The translations under genes were made by a program, and so were the position numbers. A DNA stretch of 6,594 nt, taken from NCBI GenBank assembly GCA_937926025.1, contig CALANQ010000176.1, positions 1-6,594 of the forward strand, read 5' to 3'. This stretch comes from an uncultured Acidimicrobiales bacterium. GTDB taxonomy: Bacteria > Actinomycetota > Acidimicrobiia > Acidimicrobiales > Iamiaceae. Positions 1 to 4,982 of this stretch are shown here, piece after piece. The first letter of the stretch is position 1, and each line of letters begins with the position of its first letter. Below the pieces are notes generated by a model, which saw only the letters and a list, made by a program, of their open reading frames with translations, made no database searches and was not told the origin of the DNA.

Positions 1-678
1 GACGGCGCCACCGTGGTGGTCGCCGCCCGCCGCGCCGACCGGCTCGACGCCCTGGTCGCCGACCTGGCCGCCGACGGGGCCGAGGCGCTGGCCATCGAGA
101 GCGACATCACCGCCGACGGCGAAGGGGCGCGCATCGTGGCCGAGACCGTGGAGCGGTTCGGCCGTCTCGACACGCTGGTGAACAACGCCGGCGTGATGCT
201 CCTGGGCCCGGTCGTCGATGCCCCGGTGGAGGAGTGGGAGCGGATGGTCTCGCTCAACGTGTCGGCGCTGCTGGCCTGCACCCACGCCGCCCTGCCCCAC
301 CTGCTGGCCGCGGCAGAGGACTCGCCTCGCCGGGTGGCGGACCTGGTGAACATCAGCTCGGTGGCCGGACGGGTCCCCCGGCTCGGCAGCGGCGTCTACA
401 ACCTCACCAAGCACGGCATCGGCGCGTTCAGCGAGTCGCTCCGCCAGGAGGTCACCGGCCGCCACGTCCGGGTGTCGCTGGTGGAGCCCGGTGCCGTGTC
501 CACCGAGCTGGCCGATCACCTGAGCGAGAGCGCGAAGGCGGCGTTGGTGCAACGCTTGGCCCACGTCGAGCGCCTCCAGGCGTCCGACATCGCCGATGCC
601 ATCTCGTTCATCGTCACCCGGCCCCGCCACATGGCGGTGAACGAGATCCTCATCCGCCCCACCGAACAGGAAGGCTGA
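1..678 (+). CDS. Short-chain dehydrogenase/reductase (SDR), 5'-truncated by window edge
   Basis: The frame is open from base 1 and ends at TGA 676-678, giving 225 visible residues. The first residues (DGATVVVAARR) match the second beta strand of a classical SDR Rossmann fold, so about 25-30 residues are missing upstream, including the TGxxxGIG cofactor loop. Visible classical SDR motifs are NNAG (181-192), NISS with the likely catalytic Ser (348-360), YxxxK with Tyr at 397-399 and Lys at 409-411, and a PG motif in VEPGAVSTEL (about 483-513). The Arg pair after beta-2 favours NADP(H) over NAD(H); this is an inference. The C-terminal NEILIRPT resembles the clavulanate-dehydrogenase-like/YdfG-like classical SDRs, which reduce or oxidise small carbonyl or alcohol substrates in the cytosol. 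The substrate cannot be read from the sequence. DUF2277 follows 5 bp downstream, probably in the same transcript. Confidence 0.93.
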   Translation, partial: DGATVVVAARRADRLDALVADLAADGAEALAIESDITADGEGARIVAETVERFGRLDTLVNNAGVMLLGPVVDAPVEEWERMVSLNVSALLACTHAALPHLLAAAEDSPRRVADLVNISSVAGRVPRLGSGVYNLTKHGIGAFSESLRQEVTGRHVRVSLVEPGAVSTELADHLSESAKAALVQRLAHVERLQASDIADAISFIVTRPRHMAVNEILIRPTEQEG

Positions 679-683
679 CCGCC

Positions 684-956
684 ATGTGCCGGAACATCAC
701 CACGCTCCGAGGCCTCGAGCCCCACGCCACCCACGAGGAGATCGAGGCGGCGGCCCGCCAGTACGTGCGCAAGATCAGCGGTGTGCAGAAGACGTCCGAC
801 GCCACGGAGGAGGCGTTCGAGAAGGCGGTGGCCATCATCACCGAGGCCAGCCATGACCTGCTCCACGCCCTTCCGCCCCGCAAGGTCCCACCCAAGTACG
901 ACCCGCCGCTGCGCCGCATCGCCGCCAAGAAGGCCGCCGAGGCCGCCGCCTCCTGA
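684..956 (+). CDS. DUF2277 family protein (90 aa, function unknown)
   Basis: The ATG at 684 is preceded by AGGAAGG (668-674) with 9 nt spacing; this ribosome site lies over the end of the SDR gene, so the two are probably co-transcribed and perhaps translationally coupled. The protein opens with MCRNITTL and has QYVRKISG near residues 28-35. These are the hallmark conserved blocks of DUF2277, a family of about 80-95 residue proteins with no known activity. Cys2, Arg3 and Asn4 directly after the start Met are family-conserved, which also supports this start. The middle (about 42-62) looks helical (EEAFEKAVAIITEASHDLL). The C-terminus is basic and Ala-rich (IAAKKAAEAAAS), typical of the variable tail. 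No signal peptide or membrane segment is visible. The family name is secure; no function should be assigned. Confidence 0.9.
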   Translation: MCRNITTLRGLEPHATHEEIEAAARQYVRKISGVQKTSDATEEAFEKAVAIITEASHDLLHALPPRKVPPKYDPPLRRIAAKKAAEAAAS

Positions 957-981
957 CGTCAGATGCCGAGGAGGTCGGCGG
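943..981. terminator. Inverted repeat across the convergent stop codons of DUF2277 and TetR
   Basis: CCGCCGCCTCCT (943-954) can pair with AGGAGG-T-CGGCGG (969-981): 12 pairs with one bulged T at 975 and a 14-nt loop. The loop side contains the palindrome TGACGTCA (954-961), made of the TGA of DUF2277 and the complement of the TetR TGA. The hairpin could serve transcripts from both sides. There is no U-tract, so a Rho-independent terminator is only possible, and part of the symmetry may come from GCC/GGC-rich codons. Confidence 0.35.
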
Positions 982-1657
982 TGGCGCGGGCGAGCTGGTG
1001 CTCGAAGAAGGCCTCTTCGTCGGTGATGCCGTTGTGCAGGTGGCCGAAGAGCACGTAGCTGATGTGGCCCAGGAGGCCGGTCCAGGCGGCAAGACCACGA
1101 GCCAGGACCTCGTCGGACAGGTCGAAGCCGAGCCCCTCCCGGATGGTGCCGAAGTCGGCGTGCACGGCACGAGGGACCGATGACCGCTTCTCGTCAGCCA
1201 CCTGGCCCGCCTCGACGCCGTCTCGGAGCACGGCGAGGGCGGCGAGGGGCGCCCGCAGGGCCGGGCTGATGGTGTCGGTGGGCGCCTGGTAGCCGGGGAC
1301 GGGGCTGCCGTAGATGAGCGCGTAGTCGTGGCGGTTTGCCACGGCCCAGCTCCGGACCGCTCGGGCGACGGCCGTCCACCGCTCGCCGACCGGCCGCCCT
1401 GCGGTGTCGGCCGCGGCCGCCTCGGCGAGGTCGCCGACGGCGTCGTACGAGTCGATGATGAGGGCGGTGAGCAGCTCGTCGCGGCTGGCGAAGTACCGGT
1501 AGACCGCCGACGAGACGACGCCGAGCTCCCGGGCCACGGCTCGCAGCGACAGGCCGTCGGAACCCACCTCGGCCAGCTGGCGGCGGGCCGCCGCCTTGAT
1601 GTCGGCGGTCATGGCCACCCGGGCCTGGGCTCGTGGCGTGGAGGGATCGATCGGCAC
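959..1657 (-). CDS. TetR/AcrR-family transcriptional regulator (WHG-type C-terminal domain)
   Basis: A 232-residue protein. Residues 17-63 form the TetR DNA-binding domain: helix 1 TADIKAAARRQLAEVG, then the helix-turn-helix LSLRAVARELGVVSSAVYRYF, with the diagnostic YRYF at 53-56 and DELL after it. The rest is a helical ligand-binding domain. The stretch HDYALIYGSPVPGYQAPTDT resembles actinobacterial regulators with a WHG-type (TetR_C_33) C-terminus. The start is GTG at 1657, with AGGGA 6 nt upstream on the minus strand; an in-frame GTG and an ATG at 1612 are alternatives with poorer ribosome sites. It diverges from the deazaflavin-dependent reductase gene, and the three inverted repeats between them are its probable operators, so it likely represses the reductase and possibly itself. 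The ligand is unknown. Confidence 0.93.
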   Translation of the reverse strand: MPIDPSTPRAQARVAMTADIKAAARRQLAEVGSDGLSLRAVARELGVVSSAVYRYFASRDELLTALIIDSYDAVGDLAEAAAADTAGRPVGERWTAVARAVRSWAVANRHDYALIYGSPVPGYQAPTDTISPALRAPLAALAVLRDGVEAGQVADEKRSSVPRAVHADFGTIREGLGFDLSDEVLARGLAAWTGLLGHISYVLFGHLHNGITDEEAFFEHQLARATADLLGI

Positions 1658-1680
1658 GAACCGTCCCTATCCCCCATTGC

Positions 1681-1695
1681 GAGAGCACTGCTCTT
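1681..1695. promoter_or_regulatory. Putative TetR operator, site 1
   Basis: GAGAGC-ACT-GCTCTT is an inverted repeat of 6-bp arms around a 3-bp centre with one mismatch at the outer base. It lies 24 bp from the tetR start and overlaps the first two bases of the -35 hexamer of the reductase promoter, so bound protein would block polymerase and could also act on tetR. Confidence 0.75.
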
Positions 1696-1722
1696 GACAT
1701 GGTCCGAGATTCGGAGAACACT
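1694..1722 (+). promoter_or_regulatory. Predicted promoter of the deazaflavin-dependent reductase gene
   Basis: A perfect -35 TTGACA (1694-1699) is followed after 17 bp by AACACT (1717-1722), a -10 matching the consensus at only 3 of 6 positions. Transcription would begin near 1729 and give a leader of about 40 nt. The -35 overlaps operator 1 and the -10 lies inside operator 2, as expected for a repressed promoter. The -35 call is strong; the -10 is weaker. Confidence 0.55.
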
Positions 1723-1728
1723 GCTCTC
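1714..1728. promoter_or_regulatory. Putative TetR operator, site 2
   Basis: GAGAAC-ACT-GCTCTC is an inverted repeat with one internal mismatch, sharing ACTGCTCT with site 1. It contains the predicted -10 hexamer. Its centre is 33 bp from site 1 and 21 bp from site 3. Confidence 0.75.
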
Positions 1729-1734
1729 TATTCC

Positions 1735-1749
1735 GAGAGCGATGCTCTC
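1735..1749. promoter_or_regulatory. Putative TetR operator, site 3
   Basis: GAGAGC-GAT-GCTCTC has perfect 6-bp arms, the best of the three copies. It lies just downstream of the predicted transcription start and 18 bp before the reductase start codon. Its centre is 21 bp (two helical turns) from site 2, so dimers on the two sites would sit on the same DNA face. Confidence 0.75.
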
Positions 1750-1756
1750 CCGATCT

Positions 1757-1762
1757 GGAGGA
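1757..1762 (+). promoter_or_regulatory. Ribosome binding site GGAGGA deciding the reductase start
   Basis: A strong Shine-Dalgarno sequence lies 5 nt before ATG 1768 and 8 nt before ATG 1771. It rules out the upstream in-frame starts that would run through the operators. Spacing slightly favours the second ATG, which would shorten the protein by one residue. Confidence 0.8.
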
Positions 1763-1767
1763 TCCCG

Positions 1768-2220
1768 ATGATGACCACCCCCGCACCCCGCTACCTCGCC
1801 CCCACGAAGGGCGACCAGCTGTTCAACCGCCTGGCGGGCTGGCTCACCCGCCGCGGCGTGAGCGTGGCCGGCTCCCGCGAGCTCCGGGTCGTGGGCCGCA
1901 CCAGCGGCGAGGTCCGCACCACCGTCGTCAACCTGCTGGTGCTCGACGGCCAGCGCTACCTGGTGGCGCCCCGGGGCCAGACCCAGTGGGTCCGCAACCT
2001 GCGGGCCGCCGGCCACGGCGAGCTGAAGGTCGGCCGGAAGCTGGAGCCGTTCCGCTTCGACGAGCTGGCCGACGCCGACAAGGCCCCGGTGCTCCGCGAG
2101 TACCTGGCCCGTTGGGCGTGGGAGGTCGGCCGCTTCTTCGAGGGCATCGACGCCGACTCCCCCGACGAGGACCTCCTGGCCATCGCCCCCGGCTTCCCCG
2201 TGTTCCGCCTCAGGTCGTGA
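1768..2220 (+). CDS. DUF385/Ddn-like deazaflavin (F420)-dependent nitroreductase-family protein
   Basis: A 150-residue protein, the usual size for this split-barrel family (PF04075 type). The diagnostic GRTSGEVRTT (residues 43-52) followed by a beta strand, VVNLLVLDGQRYLVAP, and then TQWVRNLRAAG (72-82) match the G-R-x-S-G-x-x-R-T-T and W-x-x-N-L motifs of Ddn-like proteins, which in characterised members help hold the deazaflavin cofactor F420. Family members use F420H2 to reduce quinones, nitro compounds or other enones; the natural substrate here is unknown. The N-terminal helix (about 15-30) is amphipathic, and in mycobacterial relatives this region links to the membrane. No signal peptide is seen. 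The gene diverges from tetR and is probably repressed by it through three operators. Its 3' end overlaps the convergent sirtuin gene by 11 bp. Confidence 0.88.
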   Translation: MMTTPAPRYLAPTKGDQLFNRLAGWLTRRGVSVAGSRELRVVGRTSGEVRTTVVNLLVLDGQRYLVAPRGQTQWVRNLRAAGHGELKVGRKLEPFRFDELADADKAPVLREYLARWAWEVGRFFEGIDADSPDEDLLAIAPGFPVFRLRS

Positions 2221-2223
2221 GGT
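2207..2223. terminator. Small hairpin formed by overlapping convergent stop codons
   Basis: CCTCA (2208-2212) pairs perfectly with TGAGG (2218-2222) around the loop GGTCG, with a possible G-T closing pair. The TGA of the reductase and the complement of the sirtuin TGA are opposite each other in the stem. It is short and has no U-tract, so a role in ending transcription is speculative. Confidence 0.25.
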
Positions 2224-2935
2224 CGGCGACGAGGGCCGGGAGGGCCTCGCTGATGGGGGTGCGGATGACGCGGGTGGCCATGCCGTCGTAGGGGGTGGGG
2301 TCCCGGTTGACGATGATGAGCTCCGCCCCGTTGCGGACGGCCACATCGCACAGGCCGGCGGCCGGGTGCACCTGGAGGGTGGTGCCGACGGCGACGAACA
2401 CGTCGCAGTCGCGGGCGGCCAGCGCCGCATCGTTCAGCACATCCGGATCCAGGTTCTGGCCGAACATGATGGTGGCCGTCTTCAGGATGCCGCCGCAGTC
2501 GAGGCAGGCCGGATCGTCCTCGCCGGCATCGAGCCGGGCCAGGGCGTCCTGGGTGAGGCTGCCGGCGCCGCACTCCCAGCAGACGGCGTCGACCATGTTC
2601 CCGTGGATCTCGATGACCCGGTCGGGTGACGAGCCGGCCTTCTGGTGGAGGCGGTCGATGTTCTGGGTGACGACGGCCCGCAGCGCGCCGGACTCCTCCA
2701 GGTCGACGAGCGCCCGGTGACCGGCGTTGGGCTCGGCGCCCCAGGCCGGGTTCTCCCGGCGGGCCAGCCAGGACCGCCGGCGGACCGCCGCGTCGGCCAG
2801 GTAGTTCTGGATGGTGAAGAGCTTCTCGGCCTCCGGATCCAGGGTCCACACCCCGTTCGGCCCGCGGAAGTCCCGGATGCCCGAATCAGTGGAGATGCCG
2901 GCCCCGGTGAGCACCGTGACCCTCGGGGAACCCAT
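2210..2935 (-). CDS. Sir2-family NAD-dependent protein deacylase (sirtuin)
   Basis: A 241-residue protein, full length for a bacterial sirtuin. Motifs in order: GAGIS (11-15) and SGIRDFRGPNGVW (18-30) of the NAD-binding loop; TQNIDRLHQKAG (90-101); the catalytic His in HGN (111-113); a zinc site of Cys119, Cys122, Cys144 and Cys147; MFGQNL (157-162); and GTTLQVHPAAGL (184-195). All catalytic residues are present. It should remove acetyl or other acyl groups from lysine, using NAD+ and releasing nicotinamide and O-acyl-ADP-ribose. TQNIDRLHQ and the xVxPAAxL block recall Thermotoga Sir2-like (class U) enzymes, while GPNGVW also recalls SIRT6/7-like ones. The usual Pro of GIPDFRG is Arg21. The ATG at 2935 starts 8 residues before the core fold, and a -10 box 6 nt upstream suggests a leaderless message. 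No acetyltransferase or acyl-CoA synthetase partner lies nearby. Targets are unknown. Confidence 0.95.
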   Translation of the reverse strand: MGSPRVTVLTGAGISTDSGIRDFRGPNGVWTLDPEAEKLFTIQNYLADAAVRRRSWLARRENPAWGAEPNAGHRALVDLEESGALRAVVTQNIDRLHQKAGSSPDRVIEIHGNMVDAVCWECGAGSLTQDALARLDAGEDDPACLDCGGILKTATIMFGQNLDPDVLNDAALAARDCDVFVAVGTTLQVHPAAGLCDVAVRNGAELIIVNRDPTPYDGMATRVIRTPISEALPALVADLTT

Positions 2936-2941
2936 GGGCAG

Positions 2942-2947
2942 AGGCTA
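2942..2947 (-). promoter_or_regulatory. Predicted leaderless -10 box for the sirtuin gene
   Basis: On the minus strand the sequence reads TAGCCT, then 6 nt, then the ATG. A TANNNT box 6-7 nt before a start codon is the typical layout of leaderless actinobacterial genes. No Shine-Dalgarno sequence or clear -35 is visible. It shares bases 2946-2947 with the opposing -10 box. Confidence 0.45.
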
Positions 2948-2951
2948 CGGT
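2946..2951 (+). promoter_or_regulatory. Predicted leaderless -10 box for the AarF/ABC1 kinase gene
   Basis: TACGGT is followed after 7 nt by the GTG start at 2959, with no Shine-Dalgarno sequence in between. This fits a transcript starting at the start codon. No convincing -35 hexamer is present. Confidence 0.45.
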
Positions 2952-2958
2952 CCTCGCC

Positions 2959-4347
2959 GTGCACCGAGGGCCCTACGCAGACGGACCCCCGGCGGCGGCG
3001 CTGGAGGTCCATGCGCCCCCGCTCGACCGCTTCGGGTTCGCCGAGCTGCGGCGGATGCTGGTCATCGGGTTCGTGCTGTTCTCCGCGGTGCTGCGCTCGA
3101 GCGCCGGCTGGGTGTTCCGCCGCCGCGGCCGCAGCTTCGCCACCGCCGCCTCCGAGGGGGTGGTGGAGGGGTTCGACCAGCTCGGGCCCACGTTCGTGAA
3201 GCTGGGCCAGCTGATCGCCAGCTCACCGAGCCTGTTCCCGGCGCCGCTCGCCGATGCCTGCCTGAAGATGCTCGACGAGGTCCGTCCGTTCGACCCGGCG
3301 ACCGTGCGGCAGCTCGTCACCGAGCAGCTCGGCGCGTCGCCCGACGAGGTGTTCGCGGCGTTCGATGACGTGCCCATGTCCGCGGCGTCCATCGCCCAGG
3401 TGCACGCGTGCACGCTCCCCGACGGGCGCGAGGCGGTCATCAAGCTCCAGCGGCCCGACATCTCGCACCGGATGAACACGGACCTGCGGATCCAGTACTT
3501 CTTCGCCACCAAGCTCATCAGCCGGCTCAACTTCGCCAAGCGGGCCAACGTGGTGGGGATGGTCGAGGACCTCCACGCCGTCACCAACCAGGAGCTCAAC
3601 GCCGCCCTCGAGGCGCACCGGCAGTCCTTCTTCCGGGATCACATCGGGGCCTTCGGCGACAACAGCGGCATCACGGCCCCCGAGGTGTACTGGGACTTCT
3701 GCGGCCCGAACCTGATCTGCATGGAGCGCATGCGGGGCGTCCCCATGGACGACTTCGCCAGCATCGAGGCGCTCGGCGTCGACGGCGAGCTGATCCTGCG
3801 CCGGGGCATCAAGGTGTGGGTGGAGGCGGCGCTGATCCACGGCACGTTCCACGGCGACGTCCACGCCGGCAACCTCTGGGTCCTCCAGGACGGCCGGGCC
3901 AGCTACCTGGACTTCGGGATCATGGGCGAGCTGCCCGAGCTGTGGCGCGACACGATGCGGGAGATCCTCTACACCTCCACCATCGACCAGGACTACCGCC
4001 GGGTGGTGCGGGCCTACCAGAAGGTGGGCGTGATCCCCGACGACGTCGACCCCGAGGCGGCCGGGCCCGCCATCGCCATGGTGATGGAGCCGATGCTCAA
4101 CCAGGGCCTCGGCGCAATGAGCCTGGGCGATCAGCTCAAGGCCAACCTGGAGCTGGCCAACCAGTACGGGGCCACCGCGCCGAAGGAGCTGCTCCTCGTG
4201 TCGAAGCAGCTCATGTACTTCGAGCGCTACGCCAAGACGCTGGCCCCCGGCTACGTGCTGGCGCGGGACCTGTTCCTGCTGAAGAACGTGTTCCCCGAGG
4301 CGGTGGCCGATGCCGCCGCGGAGCGCGGCGTCACCCTGCCGGAGTGA
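2959..4347 (+). CDS. ABC1/AarF/UbiB-family atypical protein kinase-like protein
   Basis: A 462-residue protein with the full ABC1 kinase-like core. KLGQ (81-84) is the family-specific KxGQ motif. The A-rich loop SAASIAQVH (141-149) leads to Lys162 in VIKLQRP. The catalytic-loop motif is HGDVHAGN (298-305) and the metal-binding DFG is at 318-320. Relatives include COQ8/ADCK3 and UbiB, which use ATP to support ubiquinone or other prenyl-lipid metabolism; the role in actinobacteria, which use menaquinone, is not established. A hydrophobic N-terminal stretch (about 33-45) could touch the membrane, but there is no clear C-terminal transmembrane pair as in UbiB. The ExD motif reads E212-L213-N214 with A219-H220 instead of the usual ELD and EA-N, so activity may differ. 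The GTG start is 23 bp from the divergent sirtuin gene. The exact gene name is uncertain. Confidence 0.93.
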   Translation: MHRGPYADGPPAAALEVHAPPLDRFGFAELRRMLVIGFVLFSAVLRSSAGWVFRRRGRSFATAASEGVVEGFDQLGPTFVKLGQLIASSPSLFPAPLADACLKMLDEVRPFDPATVRQLVTEQLGASPDEVFAAFDDVPMSAASIAQVHACTLPDGREAVIKLQRPDISHRMNTDLRIQYFFATKLISRLNFAKRANVVGMVEDLHAVTNQELNAALEAHRQSFFRDHIGAFGDNSGITAPEVYWDFCGPNLICMERMRGVPMDDFASIEALGVDGELILRRGIKVWVEAALIHGTFHGDVHAGNLWVLQDGRASYLDFGIMGELPELWRDTMREILYTSTIDQDYRRVVRAYQKVGVIPDDVDPEAAGPAIAMVMEPMLNQGLGAMSLGDQLKANLELANQYGATAPKELLLVSKQLMYFERYAKTLAPGYVLARDLFLLKNVFPEAVADAAAERGVTLPE

Positions 4348-4348
4348 C

Positions 4349-4372
4349 CGCCGGGCCGATCAGGCGTCGGCG
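4349..4372. terminator. Inverted repeat between convergent AarF and zinc-ribbon genes
   Basis: CGCCG (4349-4353) pairs with CGGCG (4368-4372), and an inner GCC/GGC (4355-4357 with 4363-4365) encloses the loop GATCA. The hairpin fills the 12-bp gap and enters the end of the minus-strand gene. It could end transcripts from both sides, but it has no U-tract and the stem is interrupted. Confidence 0.3.
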
Positions 4373-4929
4373 CGGGCCCTCGGGTTCACGGCCGACGCCG
4401 CCTTCGGGCTGTGCACCACGCGGTTGTAGAGCAGGTCGGTGAACCCGGCGGGGGACTCGTCGGCATCCTCGTAGTCGGAGCCGAACTGCTGGCGGATCGC
4501 CGACAGCGCCGCCTCCTGCTCCGCGGTGGGCTGCGGGTCGGGCAGATCGGCCGGCAGGAGCTCCAGCTCGGCCACGTCGAACCAGATCACCTGGTCCACG
4601 ACGCACACGTCCACCGGCACCTCGCCGGTGTCGGGCCCGTCACCGGGCTGGCCCTCGTCGACCTCGTCGGCGTCGGTGCCCACCGAGATGGACACCATGA
4701 GCCGCTGGCACATCGGGCACGGCTTGCCCTCGGTGGGCTCGTGGTCGACCCACGACGCCTTGGCCAGCGCCCAGACGGCGTGGATCTCGTCCTCCTGCGC
4801 CCGCTCGTACAGCTCCGAGAGGGTGGCGGCGAGGCCGTGCCCGTTGGGGCACACCCACGAGTCGAAGGTGTCGTGGTTGGTCAGCTGCAGCGCAGCACGA
4901 CAGGTGGGGCAGTTCGCGGAAGGGGCCAC
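4360..4929 (-). CDS. Zinc-ribbon protein with TFIIB-type zinc-finger-like region
   Basis: A 189-residue soluble protein starting at GTG 4929. Residues 7-10 (CPTC) with Cys27 and His31 (CPNGH) form a first likely zinc ribbon. A helical stretch (about 36-60) follows. Then comes CPMC (71-74), an acidic Asp/Gly-rich insert (84-103), and VDVCVVDQVIWFDVAELELLP (106-126). The last part matches the second half of zf-TFIIB domains, whose usual form is DxCxxCxGxWFDxxEL, except that the second Cys is Asp112. The C-terminal 60 residues are acidic then basic and look flexible. No membrane segment or catalytic motif is seen. It may bind a protein or nucleic acid, but no function can be assigned. It diverges from the response-regulator gene across 53 bp and converges on the AarF gene. 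Confidence 0.8.
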   Translation of the reverse strand: MAPSANCPTCRAALQLTNHDTFDSWVCPNGHGLAATLSELYERAQEDEIHAVWALAKASWVDHEPTEGKPCPMCQRLMVSISVGTDADEVDEGQPGDGPDTGEVPVDVCVVDQVIWFDVAELELLPADLPDPQPTAEQEAALSAIRQQFGSDYEDADESPAGFTDLLYNRVVHSPKAASAVNPRARADA

Positions 4930-4970
4930 ACGGTCCTATCGGCCGGTGGGACGCGAATCGTTAGGGGGCG

Positions 4971-4976
4971 TACCCT
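4971..4976 (+). promoter_or_regulatory. Predicted leaderless -10 box for the two-component operon
   Basis: TACCCT stands 6 nt before the GTG start at 4983 and there is no Shine-Dalgarno sequence, so the response-regulator message is probably leaderless. No good -35 is visible at 17-18 bp. The 53-bp divergent region (4930-4982) holds only this box, a weak GATAGG-like box for the opposing gene (4935-4940, read on the minus strand), and no clear direct repeats for regulator binding. Confidence 0.45.
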
Positions 4977-4982
4977 GCCGCC

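Noticed and set aside
954..961. TGACGTCA as a specific regulator site
   Set aside because: TGA and TCA are simply the two convergent stop codons, and only the central CG adds to the symmetry, so chance is sufficient.
1676..1749. Short CRISPR-like repeat array
   Set aside because: The repeats are only 15-20 bp, palindromic, imperfect and separated by 1-13 bp over a promoter, and there are no cas genes. Operators explain them better.
1633..1767. N-terminal extension of the reductase frame upstream to 1633
   Set aside because: It would translate through the promoter and all three operators. The strong GGAGGA at 1757-1762 places the start at 1768 or 1771.
1956..2849. Long minus-strand open frame (297 codons) across the reductase and sirtuin genes
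   Set aside because: Low-complexity Arg/Pro/Gly translation, and it overlaps two genes with intact family motifs.
3408..4442. Plus-strand open frame (344 codons) in another frame of the AarF gene
   Set aside because: Arg/Gly/Pro/His-rich composition typical of a frame-shifted GC-rich gene; the AarF frame has all kinase motifs.
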